Source: Aurelia coerulea
Taxonomy: Eukaryota > Cnidaria > Scyphozoa > Semaeostomeae > Ulmaridae
Assembly: GCA_039566865.1 (NCBI GenBank)
Contig: CM076951.1
Span: forward strand, 17,989,484-18,053,483
Length of the DNA: 64,000 bases
Reading direction: 5' to 3'
Of the stretch, positions 33,739 to 46,149 are shown one piece after another (position 1 is the stretch's first letter; each line of letters opens with the position of its first letter). The notes below the pieces were generated by a model. It did not search any database, was not told the DNA's origin, and saw only the letters and a program-made list of their open reading frames with translations. Both the position numbers and the translations under genes were made by a program.

Positions 33739-34470
33739 TGGACCATGCCGCAGACCCCAACCCGCTGGCCGCCAAGATATTGTTGCTGTTATTATTGCTG
33801 TATCTTTTGTATCCTCTCTATTACTGACGAGTAAAAATGAAATTATGCTGAATGAAACTTCCTTTGGTCTCAGTCATGCAGATAACCCTATTCTTTGAAA
33901 AGAAACAAGGAAACAAAGAGGGATTTAACAACCATAGAATTTCAATGTTTACAACACAAGCAGAGCAATACGTGGATGTGAAATCGTTCACGTATTCTGC
34001 ACACTGTTGCTGTGCTGCCTGTACTGTGACCACTGAGAGAAGGCGCTTTGAGACAGCCTAAGGATCTCAAAAACGCTTGAGTACGATAATTTGGGGGAAG
34101 ACTAAACAATTCACAATGTGAGGGGCATTTCAATACCAAAACATCTCGTACACTCAATTCTACATGCTGCACACCATCTGATATCTCAAGGATGCAAAGG
34201 CCCCTCTGAAAGCAAAAGATTTCTGACCAGTAGATCATGCGTGACTGAGAATGTTGAATCCAGCAGACAACAATCAGAATGGCGAAATTCATTCATTCTA
34301 TCAGGAAAGGTGCAATTAATAATACAAAGGAGCGTTAAAGGCGTCCCTGGGAAAATAACAGAAAGAATTTACAGCAAGAGAAACAGTGCGATGCAAAATT
34401 GCGGCCAGGGGTCTGCGGCATGGTCCAATGGTCCAATGCAGTCCAGAGGGTCCGGTAGATAGAACATGCC
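33690..34470. repeat. Foldback MITE with ~75-bp inverted arms
   Basis: Arms 33690-33767 and 34398-34470 start GGCATGTTCTATCTACCGG inward and contain repeated TGGACCATTGGACCATT phrases. No TSD recognised. It interrupts the C2HC-finger pseudogene. Confidence 0.75.
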
Positions 34471-34898
34471 ATTGTCAACATTTCAAAGGAATAGGATGCT
34501 ACAATTTCCAGCACAGGTTTGGTCTTTAGTTGTCTTTAGATTTGATGACTGGATGAGCTTGACATCCGATGTGCGCCATGTCTGTATCAAATGTTGTTCT
34601 AATTTTGTAACAAAGACATCCCCCATGAACGTATTACGACAGTCACATGTTACTGAAATAAAAAGGACGAGAATAAGAACAAAGTTAGCTTGAACTGCAA
34701 ACAAGGCAGTACCTCTCTAAAAAGACAAAATGGTGGAGATTGAGCAAACTTCCCCAATCTACTCCTTCATGTTATACATGCATGTACAGGCTAGCAATAA
34801 TACTGATGAAGTCGAAATCTTAGTGCTTTACCTGCTGACATTTAGCCACTCTTCGCCTGGCTACTCTGGACTCCACAATCGTTCTTGTGCAATTCATT

Positions 34899-35130
34899 TA
34901 GGCCTACAATCAGTTGCAAAATTTTGAGCCATTGACAAAAATAAGGTTTTGCCCCCCCCCCTCCCCCGTTGCAATGTTGATCGGAAACAAACGCGACTTT
35001 CCTGTTGGCAACTAACGATTTACAACTTTTCCAACTGATTTCGACATTGCAAAGGGGGGACGGGGGGCACAGTGCCAAAAAACCCTATTTTTTAGAATGG
35101 CTCAACAATTTTGCAACCGACTGTAGGCCT
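34899..35130. repeat. Foldback MITE
   Basis: Ends TAGGCCTACAATCAGTTGC and its imperfect complement at 35108-35130, with pairing through TTTTGAGCC / GGCTCAA. The interior has G- and C-homopolymer runs. Confidence 0.65.
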
Positions 35131-35250
35131 GTGTTTCAGTTTAGTTTTATATTTTTCAAATTCCTTTGTGTGGTGTGAAAGTAATTTTAGGAAGGACTTT
35201 GTATGTTGCCACTCAACCCAAAAAAATGTACGGTTACCTACCGAGTTTTG

Positions 35251-35457
35251 TCACATTTTCTGCAACTGTGTCCTCTGAAGAAATTCCTTGCTGTTGTTGA
35301 CTGCAAGATCGGCATCGGGCCTAATACTTGGTTCTGCCGGCTCTGAGATAATCAGAGGCCTAGGCCTGTTGAAAACCATCAAGCCCAGTTGTTGAAAATC
35401 GCTCACAGCATCGTCAATATCGGCAACTATAAAACGCCGTCTGTTAGCCGCAGCCAT
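35251..35457 (-). CDS. Small possible first exon, unknown protein
   Basis: ATG at 35457 opens MAAANRRRFIVADIDDAVSD, 68 residues. Just before a possible donor (TCG|GTAGGT at about 35239) another frame reads HSCRKCDKT, a CxxC half-finger. It could be the 5' exon of a decayed zinc-finger mobile gene. No partner exon was found. Confidence 0.3.
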   Translation of the reverse strand: MAAANRRRFIVADIDDAVSDFQQLGLMVFNRPRPLIISEPAEPSIRPDADLAVNNSKEFLQRTQLQKM

Positions 35458-35639
35458 GATGCTAAAACATAAACCCTAAGAGTGTTCTTCTAAAAGCTAA
35501 ATAAAAGCAACTCCAGCACTGCTGCAATAAAGGCTCAATCGATACGCTGTATATTTTTGAGGCTGGCAGTTGTTTGTGTTTGAGGTTCGAGCCTTTTTTT
35601 CCCACTATTGTTTCAAGCAAATCATGTTAGCCAATTAAA

Positions 35640-35810
35640 CGCGTGATAGACTGCCTTTAACCTTTAAATCTTTTGGCCTTGGCAAATTCTTAAGGCACAA
35701 CATATAAATGAATGACAGCCTTGATGAAATTTGAGCAATATTAGATCTTGAGCTTTTTTTGTTTTACAGTAGTTACCCTTTAGTTGCCCACTGGGCAGTT
35801 TCTTAATTTT
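35640..35810 (+). repeat. Partial third copy of the mariner-type repeat
   Basis: Similar to 58440-58590: a CTTTTGGCCTTGGCAAATTCT phrase, an AATGACAGCCTTGA phrase and TAGTTGCCCA near its end. Confidence 0.5.
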
Positions 35811-36094
35811 TCATTCATTTCAGTTCTTAAGTTCACTGTTCTTAGGAATTTGCTTAGACTAAAAGGCAAAAGCTCTGGTTTCCACGTGGATGGTGGTGTG
35901 GTGGTGTGGAAAACAACAGCCAAATCACAGCTTGTGTATCTACCGAGGTGTTTTACATCATCTGCAATAGTCAAATTTGGCTTCAGGATTATTAAGACAA
36001 TAATGTGTGAAAAAATCTACTACTCACTTGCTGTTATTTTGCTACTTTGGATATGGATCACTACCAGCCGGTCTCGGTGCCGGTGTAATATGCG

Positions 36095-36968
36095 TTTCGG
36101 TCCACTTATGCGTTTCAGTCCGGACCGAAACGCATAGCAGAAAATCTCCATGCGTTTTGGTCCAGACCAAAATGCATAGCACTCTTTGCTATGCGTTTCG
36201 GTCCGGACCAATACGCATAGCAGTTTTCGGCTATGCAAAAGGGTCCACCTCAAATGGACACATACGCATGGTAATTTTCGGTTATGCAAAAGGGTCCGGA
36301 CCGAAACGCATAGCAGTTTTAGTCTATGCAAAAGGGTCCACTTCAAATGGACACATACGCATGGTAATTTTCGGCTATGCAAAAGGGTCCACCTCAAATG
36401 GACACATACGCATGGTAATTTTAGGCTATGCAAAAGGGTCCACCTCAAATGGACACATACGCATGGTAATTTTAGGCTATGCAAAAGGGTCCACCTCAAA
36501 TGGACACACACGCATGGTAATTTTAGGCTATGCAAAAGGGTCCACCTCAAATGGACACATACGCATGGTAAATTTAGGCTATGCAAAAGGGTCCACCTCA
36601 AATGGACACATACGCATGGTAATTTTAGGCTATGCAAAAGGGTCCACCTCAAATGGACACAAACGCATGGTAATTTTCGGTTATGCAAAAAGGTCCGGAC
36701 AGAAACGCATAGCAGTTTTCGGCTATGCAAAAGGGTCCACCTCAAATGGACACATACGCATGGTAATTTTCGGCTATGCAAAAGGGTCCACCTCAAATGG
36801 ACACACACGCATGGTAATTTTAGGCTATGCAAAAGGGTCCACCTCAAATGGACACAGACGCATGGTAATTTTCGGTTATGCAAAAAGGGTCCAGACAGAA
36901 ACGCATAGCAGTTTTCGGCTATGCAAAAGGGTCCACCTCAAATGGACACATACGCATGGTAATTTTCG
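36095..36968. repeat. 51-bp tandem satellite with internal palindromes
   Basis: About 16-17 units of 51 bp built around GCTATGCAAAAGGGTCCACC and AAATGGACACATACGCATGG. A few units are replaced by a variant with TCCGGACCGAAACGCATAGC. The period is a multiple of three, so long open frames appear on three frames in both strands, but they are artefacts. The proximal part (36095-36225) is a set of perfect palindromes around GGTCCGGACC. One stray unit lies at about 40435-40490, 3.5 kb away. Confidence 0.85.
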
Positions 36969-37429
36969 GGGGAGTCACTAATTCAAGATTCAAGATCCAA
37001 GATTCAAGATCTGGAATTCAAGATTCACACTAATTCTAGATCCGGAATTCAAGATTCACACTAATTCTAGATCCGGAATTCAAGATTCAAGATCCAAGAT
37101 TCAAGATCCGGAATTCAAGATTCACACTAATTCTAGATCCCGAAATCAAGATTCACACTAATTCTAGATCCCGAAATCAAGATTCACACTAATTCTAGAT
37201 CCGGAATTCAAGATTCACGCTAATTCAAGATCCCGAAATCAAGATTCGCACTAATTCTAGATCCCAAAATCAAGATTCATACTGAATTGGGCTTTTTAAG
37301 AATTCCTTGGAGAATCTGCGTGGTTTCATCTTTTTCGCTGTATTTTCTTTGTATCAGGCTTGCGAATAGATGGTTGATCTACCCAATTCCCCCACCAATT
37401 CCTCAATTTACAACACACGCATTCTTACT

Positions 37430-39240
37430 TACAGGTACTTGAGCTTCTGTAAATGTCTAAATGCTGCAAAGACTTCAAAAAACCTTCCTTTGAGGGCACA
37501 AGTAGTGAGCATGAAGACTGTTAATGGAGCTTTAAGAAACTCATAAAAAACTCTGACCATTGAAAATCTGACCAGAATCTTTTAGTGCTGGCCCGAATTC
37601 TTAGTTTCTTTAAAAAAATGTCTGCAAAAAATGAGTGAAAATAAAAGAGAAATCCCATTGATTTCCTTGATAAAAGGAAAAGAGTTTCTTGAATAATTTG
37701 GCCAAGTATTGAAGTTTGTTCATTATTGTTATCGAAGAGCCGAGTTTCTATAGTTTCTTATTAAAAATATGTGCTTGAAACTATTTCACATTGCACAAAG
37801 GGCATTACGGATACAGTATATGTATCATAACTTTTACGTTGCTTTGTTGACAAACAGTCTTTCGTTTGTTAAAGATTTATGTTTTGTGCTAACATGTCAA
37901 TTATTTCCTTCAATATCTGCAGAGCGCGTAAAGACAGAAAGGGTTTTAATTAAGATTCTCATCACAGCAAAGGCTATGACAGAATCATTCATACCACTCA
38001 GTAAAAGTGACATGGGCTACACGTATTTTTTTATAAGAAACTAAGAATTTGGGCCAGTACTGGAAGTTTCTTAAAATTATCAGATTTTGAGTACTCAAGA
38101 GTTTCTTACGAGTTTCTTAGAGGAGGTTCCATAACAATCTTCATATTCACTACATGTGCCCTCATGAACATTTCAAAACAAGGTTTTTTAAGCATTTCCA
38201 ATGTTTAGACATTACTCAAGTACCTTACGAGTAATATGATACAGGAAACAAGTGAAAGTAAAGTAAAACATGTCAAGGATTTCCTTTATCAAAATAAATA
38301 GTTTCTTAGCTTATATTTTCCCAGTACTGGATTTTTTTAATTTTTTGGCGATCTGAGAGTTGAGTTTCTTATAAGCCTCTGCAAAATGTCTCTGCAAAAT
38401 GTCTCTGCAAAATGTGCCAGTTAAACCTAGTCGAAGACGAATTTCACTTTTTGACAATGTGCCCAGCATATGATAACTTAAGAATTGACCTACTGTTAAC
38501 TGCAAATGTCGAGCCCTTAGACCCAAAGATACAGTTTTCCAATATTATGAGTAGCGAAAACACTGCAGTTCTTAGATGCTTGGCTGAGTTTATTATTGAT
38601 GCTAACAAGCTGAGAGACTCGCTTCATATTGTTACCTAGGCCCAGCCTGGGTGTTCCAAGACATCTAAACACATTCTCGCTTTTTTTGTTGCTGCTATTT
38701 TACATTTCACGTAGCTTTTTTTGATACTTTTTAGTTCATTTCTTTTTTTATTTTAGCTCAGTCTCTTGTTCAAGTTTTCTTTTCTTCTTTTATCGGGTTG
38801 TATTTAATATTATGCGTTAGTTTAGTTTGTTTTATAGCTGCCATACCTGTAATAAGGTAGAGCTTTCATGCTATTATGATGATGATGATAAGCAATTTCT
38901 TATAAGAAAAAATACGTGTATTATTTCAAATTCTGTCCGAATGGTCCGAATAACCTGTAAGATAATCTTAATTTAGAATAGAATTGCAGATCTTGACTTA
39001 CACTTGCTTTTTTCATAAGAAACAGCTTATAAGAGATGTAAGGCGATTTTTTGAAGTCGATGAACCATCCTACCTGGATTGAAAATGCAAAAAAACCCTT
39101 TTGCAATTTGCAGCTTTAATTAAATGTTTCCATTGACAGTCTTCGTGTTCACTACTTGTGCCCTCAAAAGGAGGTGTTTTTAAAAGTCTTGGCAACGTTT
39201 AGACATTTAGCTCAAGTACCTTAAGTAATGAGATACAGAA
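37430..39240. repeat. Cluster of dispersed-repeat copies inside the foldback
   Basis: Segments 37430-37620, 37740-37770, 38010-38390 and 38980-39240 are copies in both orientations of one family. Shared phrases are CTTAGTTTCTTATAA, CAAGTACCTTA, TGTGCCCTCA and TTAGACATTACTCAAG. Other copies: 2630-2780, 27770-28045 and 61320-61650. Confidence 0.6.
38412..38890 (+). pseudogene. LINE reverse-transcriptase C-terminal fragment
   Basis: The frame 38412-38636 reads VEDEFHFLTMCPAYDNLR followed by a helical tail, the conserved end of many invertebrate LINE ORF2 proteins (EDExHFLxxCPxY). After the stop come ~250 bp of T-rich 3' UTR and a short (ATG)n tail at about 38876-38890. Truncated at the 5' end; it lies inside the foldback 36969-39538. 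Confidence 0.65.
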
Positions 39241-39536
39241 AACGAAGAATATGTGTGTTTTCAATTGAGGAATTGGGTAGATGAACCATTTATTCACAAG
39301 CCTGATACAAAGAAAATACAGCGAAAAAGATCAAACCACACAGATTCTCCAAGGAATTCTTAAAAAGCCCAATTCAGTATGAATCTTGAATTCCGGATCT
39401 AGAATTAGTGTGAATCTTGAATTCCGAATCTAGAATTAGTGTGAATCTTGAATTTCGGATCTAGAATTAGTGTGAATCTTGAATTCCGGATCTTGAATCT
39501 TGAATCTTGGATCTTGAATCTTGAATTAGTGACTCC

Positions 39537-40177
39537 CCGATTTTTTTTCGTTCCATCTTTAGCTAGGTTGTTGATCTACAACTTTGCCAAGTCTGATTGA
39601 AAAAGCTAGGCAAGATTTCCTGCAATCGAATTTCGTATTTCTGTTTACTTTTCGACAACGAAATGGAGAAACCTTGGTCAACAGATTACCATCCTATGAA
39701 GCACGCTTGCAAAAGCTCAGGCTTGAAATAACTTTCAGAAGTTTTTCCATTGGCAAACAAATGAATGTCATCTTTTGGGAATACCATACGCAGGTCTCAA
39801 AAGACATCCTTAGTGCGCTTGTAAGAGTATCATTTGCATCTATTGATCAAAAATTACTGATTCTTACCAGCAACTTCACGAAACAATGCTTGTCTTTCAA
39901 AACTCTCGTAAGCATTCACAGATTATCAATTTCTTTTAGAGTCCACAATGAGCATAGATCTTAGATCAAGAACTAGTTTTTTTGAAAAAAAACATTCTAC
40001 GAGCGTTCAAATCGTTCTGCATGGGCTAAACTGTTGACCAACGCTTTTCCCCTTCGGTGTCGAAAAGTAAACAGAAATGTAAAATTCGATTGCAGGAAAT
40101 CTAGCCTAGCTTTTTCAATCAGACTTGGCAAAGTTGTAGATCAACTACTTAGCTAAAGATTGAGCGAAAAAAAATCG
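39537..40177. repeat. Foldback MITE with ~120-bp arms
   Basis: Arm 39537-39660 is the inverted copy of 40055-40177 (GATCTACAACTTTGCCAAGTCTG etc.). It starts at or overlaps the end of the neighbouring foldback, suggesting one inserted at the tip of the other. Confidence 0.75.
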
Positions 40178-41153
40178 AAACTTTTTCCAGTAGCTTTGGA
40201 GTTAAATCCACTTTTCTGAAATCAGCAAAAAGATTTGAGCAAGGATTTGCGAAGCCAGGGTTGACGAAAACATTGCGATTTATACATCTTTCGATTGCCC
40301 GGATTATACAGAACAACATCCTTTTTAGCGCTTTTCAATAGACCGAATAATATTGGAGAAATTAACTGTTTTCTGAGGAGAGTGGTTCTGCGAAACGGCA
40401 TCTCGCTGTGCACTAGAGCGGAAAGCAGAGTTACCTTAAGATGGACACATACGCATAGTAGTTTAGACTATGCAAAAGGGTCCACTGGAAGCAGAGAATT
40501 ATGGGTGATTTAGTGATTTTATTGAATCAAGGCCATTGTTTCAGTTTTGTTAAAGTTGCTGGCAGTTTATTTGCATCCGAAGAGAGTGTACAACAAGTGA
40601 AGAGTCTCTATCAAAAACTGCTCTTTATGAAATATTCAACGTGAAGATATCGAAAATTCTGTCATAGTATATTCATAAAGATAGAAAAATATGAATTGCT
40701 TGAATGTACTCTGATAAAAAGTGCTTGATTTTTTCTCTGAAAGATGGACAGTTGAAGATTTCCTGTCCTGTCCTTAACTGTATACTTGCCATCATTTTAC
40801 GAAGGCCACTCATTTATTTAATTATCATTACCATGACTACAAGCGTCTGAGTCATTATGAAGTAAAGGCTGTAAATCTAAACGTTTCAACTAAAGTAACT
40901 GAAGTAAACTACCATAAACAACCATGTAAAAACTAGCTTGAACTTGAATTTTAGGGAAAGATTTGAGACTATGATCCCGTTTGTTGTAACCGATGGAATG
41001 TGAAGCAAAATCTTTGTCAAAAACAAACTTTGAAAAGTCCCTGAGGAATTAAGTTGTTATTTGATGATTTATTGGATACTTTTCTTCAGCGAGTTTTCAC
41101 AACGGCTGCAGGAATTAGCTTACTTTTGAAATCCTTTTTATTTCACTCGGATA

Positions 41154-41720
41154 CCAGGTGCGCCAAAACAAACTATGCACGTTTGTCAGGCCACAATAAA
41201 TCGTACACTGGACCGATTTTGAAGATTTATGATTTAATCTTTAGCAAAAAGCCTGAATTAGATTCCAGGCTTTTTGCAAATTTTTCTGTTTTCAGTTTTT
41301 GGAACAAGACGCGAGTTTCTTAAAGATTACGTTCTCGAAAACACACTGAAAATGATCAAAAACGTACATTGAGTTTTTTTAAAGAATGGACGAAGAGAAA
41401 ATTTTTCCATGGTGATTTGGGATTTAGAAATCGATTAATTGTATCGATTAATTAATCGATTTGTAGATCTCAAATCGCCACTTATCATGTCGATTCTTCA
41501 GAAAATTTGATCGACATTGTTTATCGTTTGCAGAGCTTTCGAGAACGAAACTCGCATTTAGCTCTAAAAACTAATAATTGAAAACAGAAAAATTCGCAAA
41601 AACGCCTCAAATATAATTTAGGCTTTATGCTGAAGATTAAATCATGAATCTTCAAAGGCGGTCCAGTGTACGATTTATTGTGGCCTGTCAAACGTGCATA
41701 GTTTGTTTTGGGGCACCCGG
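41154..41720. repeat. Mariner-type hairpin element, full copy
   Basis: Ends CCAGGTGCGCC and GGGGCACCCGG, flanked by TA (41152-41153, 41721-41722). The whole 567 bp folds on itself, with a centre made of repeated ATCGATTAAT palindromes. A half copy lies at 50573-50930. Confidence 0.85.
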
Positions 41721-41834
41721 TACTAACCATAGAGATACCATGACAATGGATAACCTCTATTCTTTAACATTCTATGACACTGGGAACAGTTTTTGTACCA
41801 CCCTTTACGTAGTCGTACCTTATACTCTTTTTAA

Positions 41835-42006
41835 AGGGAATAGCCATAGCTATATCTCGTAGCCACTATTGAAAGAGCTAGAGAAACGCCCACACACCCA
41901 TTGTTCCTTTGGCTACGCAATGAAATGGCGCGCGTCAAAATTGTCAAGTACAATAAATTATTTATCTAATTTGGCCCGGGCTAGCTTTTAACAATGACCA
42001 TTCCCT
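41835..42006. repeat. TTAA-flanked MITE at the end of the Ginger gene
   Basis: Ends AGGGAATAGCCATAG and ATGACCATTCCCT, flanked by TTAA (41831-41834, 42007-42010). It could be a piggyBac- or Kolobok-mobilised MITE. The right TTAA supplies the stop codon of the Ginger gene (CTT TAA), which would read the same without the insertion. Confidence 0.75.
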
Positions 42007-42828
42007 TTAAAGTACTATCTTAAGTCCTTGCCTCTCAAACTCTGAACAGTCGTCTACCGTTAAAAAGTTTTTTACTTCGGATATGTTGATATCATCTCCT
42101 TTGATGTCTTGTTTTGCCGTTTCTAAACAGGCTTTCTTAACACAGAAATAATAATTTCGAGATCCTTGCAGCCAACCTTGTTCTTTTCGGAAAAATGGTC
42201 TTGGCCCGTAGTTTCCAACGAAAAATCTTTGTTGGATTGCACCATTTTTCTTAAAGGGGGCTTTGCATTCCTCGCATCTTACTGGCCTTGACTTCGTTGT
42301 GGTCATGATCATCTTCATGTCATGCATTTGGCCTGGTTCTCTTCTCTTCCTTTTCTCCGGCTCTGCATTGGTCTTGCCACTCTTTGCAGCTACTGGCGTC
42401 GATGCCATGGATGGCTTCATTGGGGAGAGGGGCTCCATTGGCGCAAAAGTACTCTCGGCTAGAACGAGCAGGCATGAGGCACATTCGAAATCATCTGCAC
42501 TTGCCATTTCATCTTTTCTCCTGCATTTGTTATGAATCCATCTCTGGCATGATACGCAAGATTTCTGAAATTAAAATTTCAGATTCAAGTTTATCAATGG
42601 TGGAAAGGAAACGAACTGAATTTACATGAAGCAGAATTGTTTTTTTGATAAAGGAGAATAGGCGTTATGTGAAATTCCTTTTGAGTAGAGTCAATTAAAC
42701 TATTATTATTGTTGTTCTCATTATAATCATTAGGTGATATTTCTTATCATTCAGTTTCATACAGTTTTCTGATGCCATTTTTCAAGTACTGAACTGAATC
42801 TGTAATTTGTGAATAATGTGGGATAATG

Positions 42829-44559
42829 TATGGCGCGCCAAACAGGCCAAAAACATTAAATTTGTTGACAGCAATGTATGATAAGTTGTTGATCATGTAT
42901 TGATTTTTGTTGACACAACTTACATTTTTACAGACACAATTTACATTTTTGCAGACACAATTTACATTTTTGCTGTCACAAGTCTTCCTTTGGCAGCGAA
43001 GAAACTCAGTTTTTCTGTGACAGCAATAAACTTCAACAACTACAGCTATGATTTGCTGTCAGCAACAAAGTTTTGCTGTCAGCAAAATTAAATGCGTTTA
43101 CATAAGGCCGGGGGTCAACTGATCAATCAACAATTGTCCACGGGGGTTCACTCATTTATTTCTTCGTACTCATCAATGGGGAATCTCCTCTTCTCTTCCT
43201 TGACCACGTTTGACAGTGATTGCAGTTGTTCGGGTGCAATAAGAAGTAGCCTTGCGTGCTGAATTAATCTGCATGTAGGCTAGGCAAGATGGCCCCCGCA
43301 CAGGAAGATGAAGCGGTCAAAGGGTTGAAATGAGCATCGTCTTCCATATCTGTTTTCGACACTGAAGTCCACGTTTGCTCTTCATCCCAGGGGGGGGGGG
43401 GTTTTGATTTCAATTTGTACCGGAGTGTGCCTTGTGGCGGACTGGCCCACCCTCAAAATCTTGCAAAAAGGGCCCCCTTTTTGCTGGAAAAGGGCCCTTT
43501 TGCAAAATTAGAAACTTCTTCAGTAGAACTGCATTCTTGAATGATGGACATCTCACTTCACATTTGAATCCTTCCGTGTTAGTGAATTTGTTTAAAGAAA
43601 TAAATACAGTAGAAAGTGAAGATACGGTAAAGGCCCCTTCCACTTCTGTAAAAAGAAGGTTCTCGAGATTCCATCAAAGAAAATAGTTGAGTAGTAGTGT
43701 ATGGTAAGACTCTGATAAATGCTAGAAAATTACTAGGAAAGTCGTTCTAAGCCAAAGTAAGGCTGCCAGTTTCAAAAATTTTCCGAGGCAAACTTTGGCA
43801 TGGCCTCCACTTTGGGGGCACGCAAGACGTAAAAATTGGATTGTTGCGACAAAATAAAAGCCTTTGTGCGAAACTTTTTACCCTGCTCCAGAATTTTTCA
43901 CTCCAAATGATAACCGATTCCAGAACAAATTGATGAACAGTATACTCCAAACATGGAAATTTGATTGAAAAAGGACCCGAACTAGCAAAATATCCCCATT
44001 CACCATGTTTTGACAACCTGCTCTAGAAAAATTGCCTTATTTTGATGCCCGTTGCTAGAAAAATTTGGTGAAAACGAAAAACAGCACATCCCCGTCCGAC
44101 AAATATACTAAGTACCCCCCCCCCCCCCCCGGAGCCCAAGAATATCTGTTTTAACAGCAATTAATCTCTTATCTCTAATTAATCTCTAAAAAGCGAAGAG
44201 GAGATTCCCCATTGATGAGTACGAAGAAATAAGTGAGTGAACCCCCGTGGACAATTGTTGATTGATCAGTTGACCCCCGGCCTTATGTAAACGCAATTAA
44301 TTTTGCTGACAGCAAAACTTTGTTGCTGACAGCAAATCATAGCTGTAGTTGTTGAAGTTTATTGCTGTCACAGAAAAACTGAGTTTCTTCGCTGCCAAAG
44401 GAAGACTTGTGACAGCAAAAATGTAAATTGTGTCTGCAAAAATGTAAATTGTGTCTGTAAAAATGTAAGTTGTGTCAACAAAAATCAATACATGATCAAC
44501 AACTTATCATACATTGCTGTCAACAAATTTAATGTTTTTGGCCGGTTTGGTGCGCCATA
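42829..44559. repeat. Recent foldback with ~370-bp near-identical arms, IS3EU-like ends
   Basis: Ends TATGGCGC(G/A)CCAAAC, flanked by a 6-bp ATAATG (42823-42828, 44560-44565). Arms 42829-43198 and 44195-44559 are almost identical and even encode the same 63-codon open frame on both sides, so the insertion is young. The terminal TATGG and 6-bp TSD match element C, so this may be a non-autonomous relative. It sits in the Ginger intron between the two halves of the PHD finger. Confidence 0.85.
43840..44150 (-). repeat. Dispersed repeat also present at 57090-57345
   Basis: Shared phrases: CAAATGATAACCGATTC, CAAAATA(C/T)CCCC, AAAATTGGTGA, GACAAATA and a C-run at the end. It lies in the spacer of the foldback 42829-44559. 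Confidence 0.6.
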
Positions 44560-45340
44560 ATAATGAAAGAGGCAAGAACGGTATATTTCAGCTCATCTGC
44601 TCCTTTAGGTAAAACTTGGAATGAATTGCTTTATCGATTGCTACACTGTTGCTTACACACAGAAAACTTACACAGTCACTGTCTCCATTATACAGCCCAC
44701 ACACTCTACACCAGCCAGTTTCTTTTAAATCTAGAAAGAAAGGAAGAAAGAAACGATCATTGGCGAAGAACTAGCGCAGGGGGTGGATGGTTTTGACTGA
44801 AATATGAAAGAAGAAGTTCTTAAATCAATCGAACATTCAATCAATAAGATCTTAATGCATATCCAAGATATTCAAGGAACATTAGCTTTCTAAACTGCGT
44901 GCGTCTTTCTGATAACATTTCTCTTTATGCAGAAACAAACTATGCGGTTACAAATAGACACATTCCATCTCTTTAACTGAGAAAATCTTCTTCTTTATCT
45001 AATGAGATGCTATGTCTCAGTTCTAACTGAGTGAAATTTTGCAATATCCTGAACTGAAGGCTTTATCGAGAGAATAATGATCTACCTGAGCTTTCCACTA
45101 ATTCCTCGGCGATTTCACGACGATAGCCCTTGATATCGTCATCGTTTGCGGGAAATTCAGCATCTCCGTTACTTATGATGCTCTCTGCAAACTTAAAAAG
45201 ACAAAAAGTACATTATAGGCTGCATCAATGGAAACAACACCAGTAGCTGCAAAAGGAAGGAACATCAGAGCAAAGCAGTACATATACCGAGTTCCTTTTT
45301 TCAAAGTAATTTTTTACGGAGTATGTTTCAATTTGCTAAC

Positions 45341-45680
45341 ATCCGGTATTGATGCATACTACGAGTCTTTTTACTTATTGCGGACATAGGTTGCATCATA
45401 ATCACTGAATGTTAAATGCGCTGCATCATAATCACTGAATGTTAAATACGTCTGATGTTTATGTTGTTTTTGTCAACCGCATTAACCATTATTGTCTCCC
45501 TTTTCGAGAAACGAAAATAAAAGAGCATCTTTGCAGGGTTCATTTTTGCTTATTGCGGACATAGGTTGCATGATGAATAGGTCTGATGTAAAGGAGATGA
45601 AGATAATTTTATGATTTGCGAACCGTATGAACCATTATTGTATTATTGTCTTTTCGAGAAATGAAAATAAAAGAGCATCT
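45341..45680. repeat. Short direct duplications in a Ginger intron
   Basis: GCATCATAATCACTGAATGTTAAA occurs twice in tandem (about 45393 and 45423). TTATTGCGGACATAGGTTGCAT recurs at about 45375 and 45548. AAAATAAAAGAGCATCTTTGCA recurs at about 45514 and 45664. The pattern suggests local segment duplication. Confidence 0.6.
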
Positions 45681-46149
45681 TTGCAAGGTTCGATTCTGTC
45701 CTACATAAAAGAAACACTGAGTAATAAGGAAAATCAAGTAATAAGATAAGAGCTGATCGATTACCTTTAGTGTGAAGATCCCACAGTTGTAGCTGTCGCG
45801 CTGCTTTGGATGGGTAATTGGAAGAAAAGTCCATGAAATGTCACGAACACCAAGATCATTTACTCTATTGCGCCAGAATAATCTGAAAAAGCAAAATGGA
45901 CGTTATTTGGGGAAATACAGCATGTAGTTTTGATCAGCTGCTGTGTGCAAGGAAGCTGAGCAGGATACGTTTTTACGAGTATACAGCAAAGTGAAGGAGT
46001 AAAACAACAGCAAAACTTTGGGTCGTAAGTCCGAGAAAGGAAGGATGAACCAAAGGATTAACATTTTTGTGCAACGGTTTCGGATTCCGTAGAGGGTATA
46101 GCATTATAAACCACATTTGTGTAATGGGAAATAGGCATGTTGCAAGCCT

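Larger units (their letters stand above)
36969..39538. repeat. 2.6-kb foldback element with 31-bp tandem repeats in its arms
   Basis: Ends GGGGAGTCACTAATTCAAG at both sides. The left arm carries about ten, and the right arm about four, copies of a ~31-bp unit (GATTCACACTAATTCTAGATC type). Inverted similarity continues inward to about 37520 and 39120. It is inserted between the 51-bp satellite and the next foldback. Confidence 0.8.

Noticed and set aside
36095..36968. CRISPR-like array
   Set aside because: The whole 51-bp unit repeats head to tail with no unique spacers, and the context is a spliced eukaryotic genome.
36007..36981. Long open frames on both strands (287 and 324 codons)
   Set aside because: They are produced by a 51-bp tandem repeat whose period is a multiple of three; the protein repeats simply mirror the DNA unit in three frames.
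43432..43686. 84-codon open frame inside the 42829-44559 foldback
   Set aside because: Lies in the spacer, no recognisable motif, G-run bias on one side; no support as a gene.
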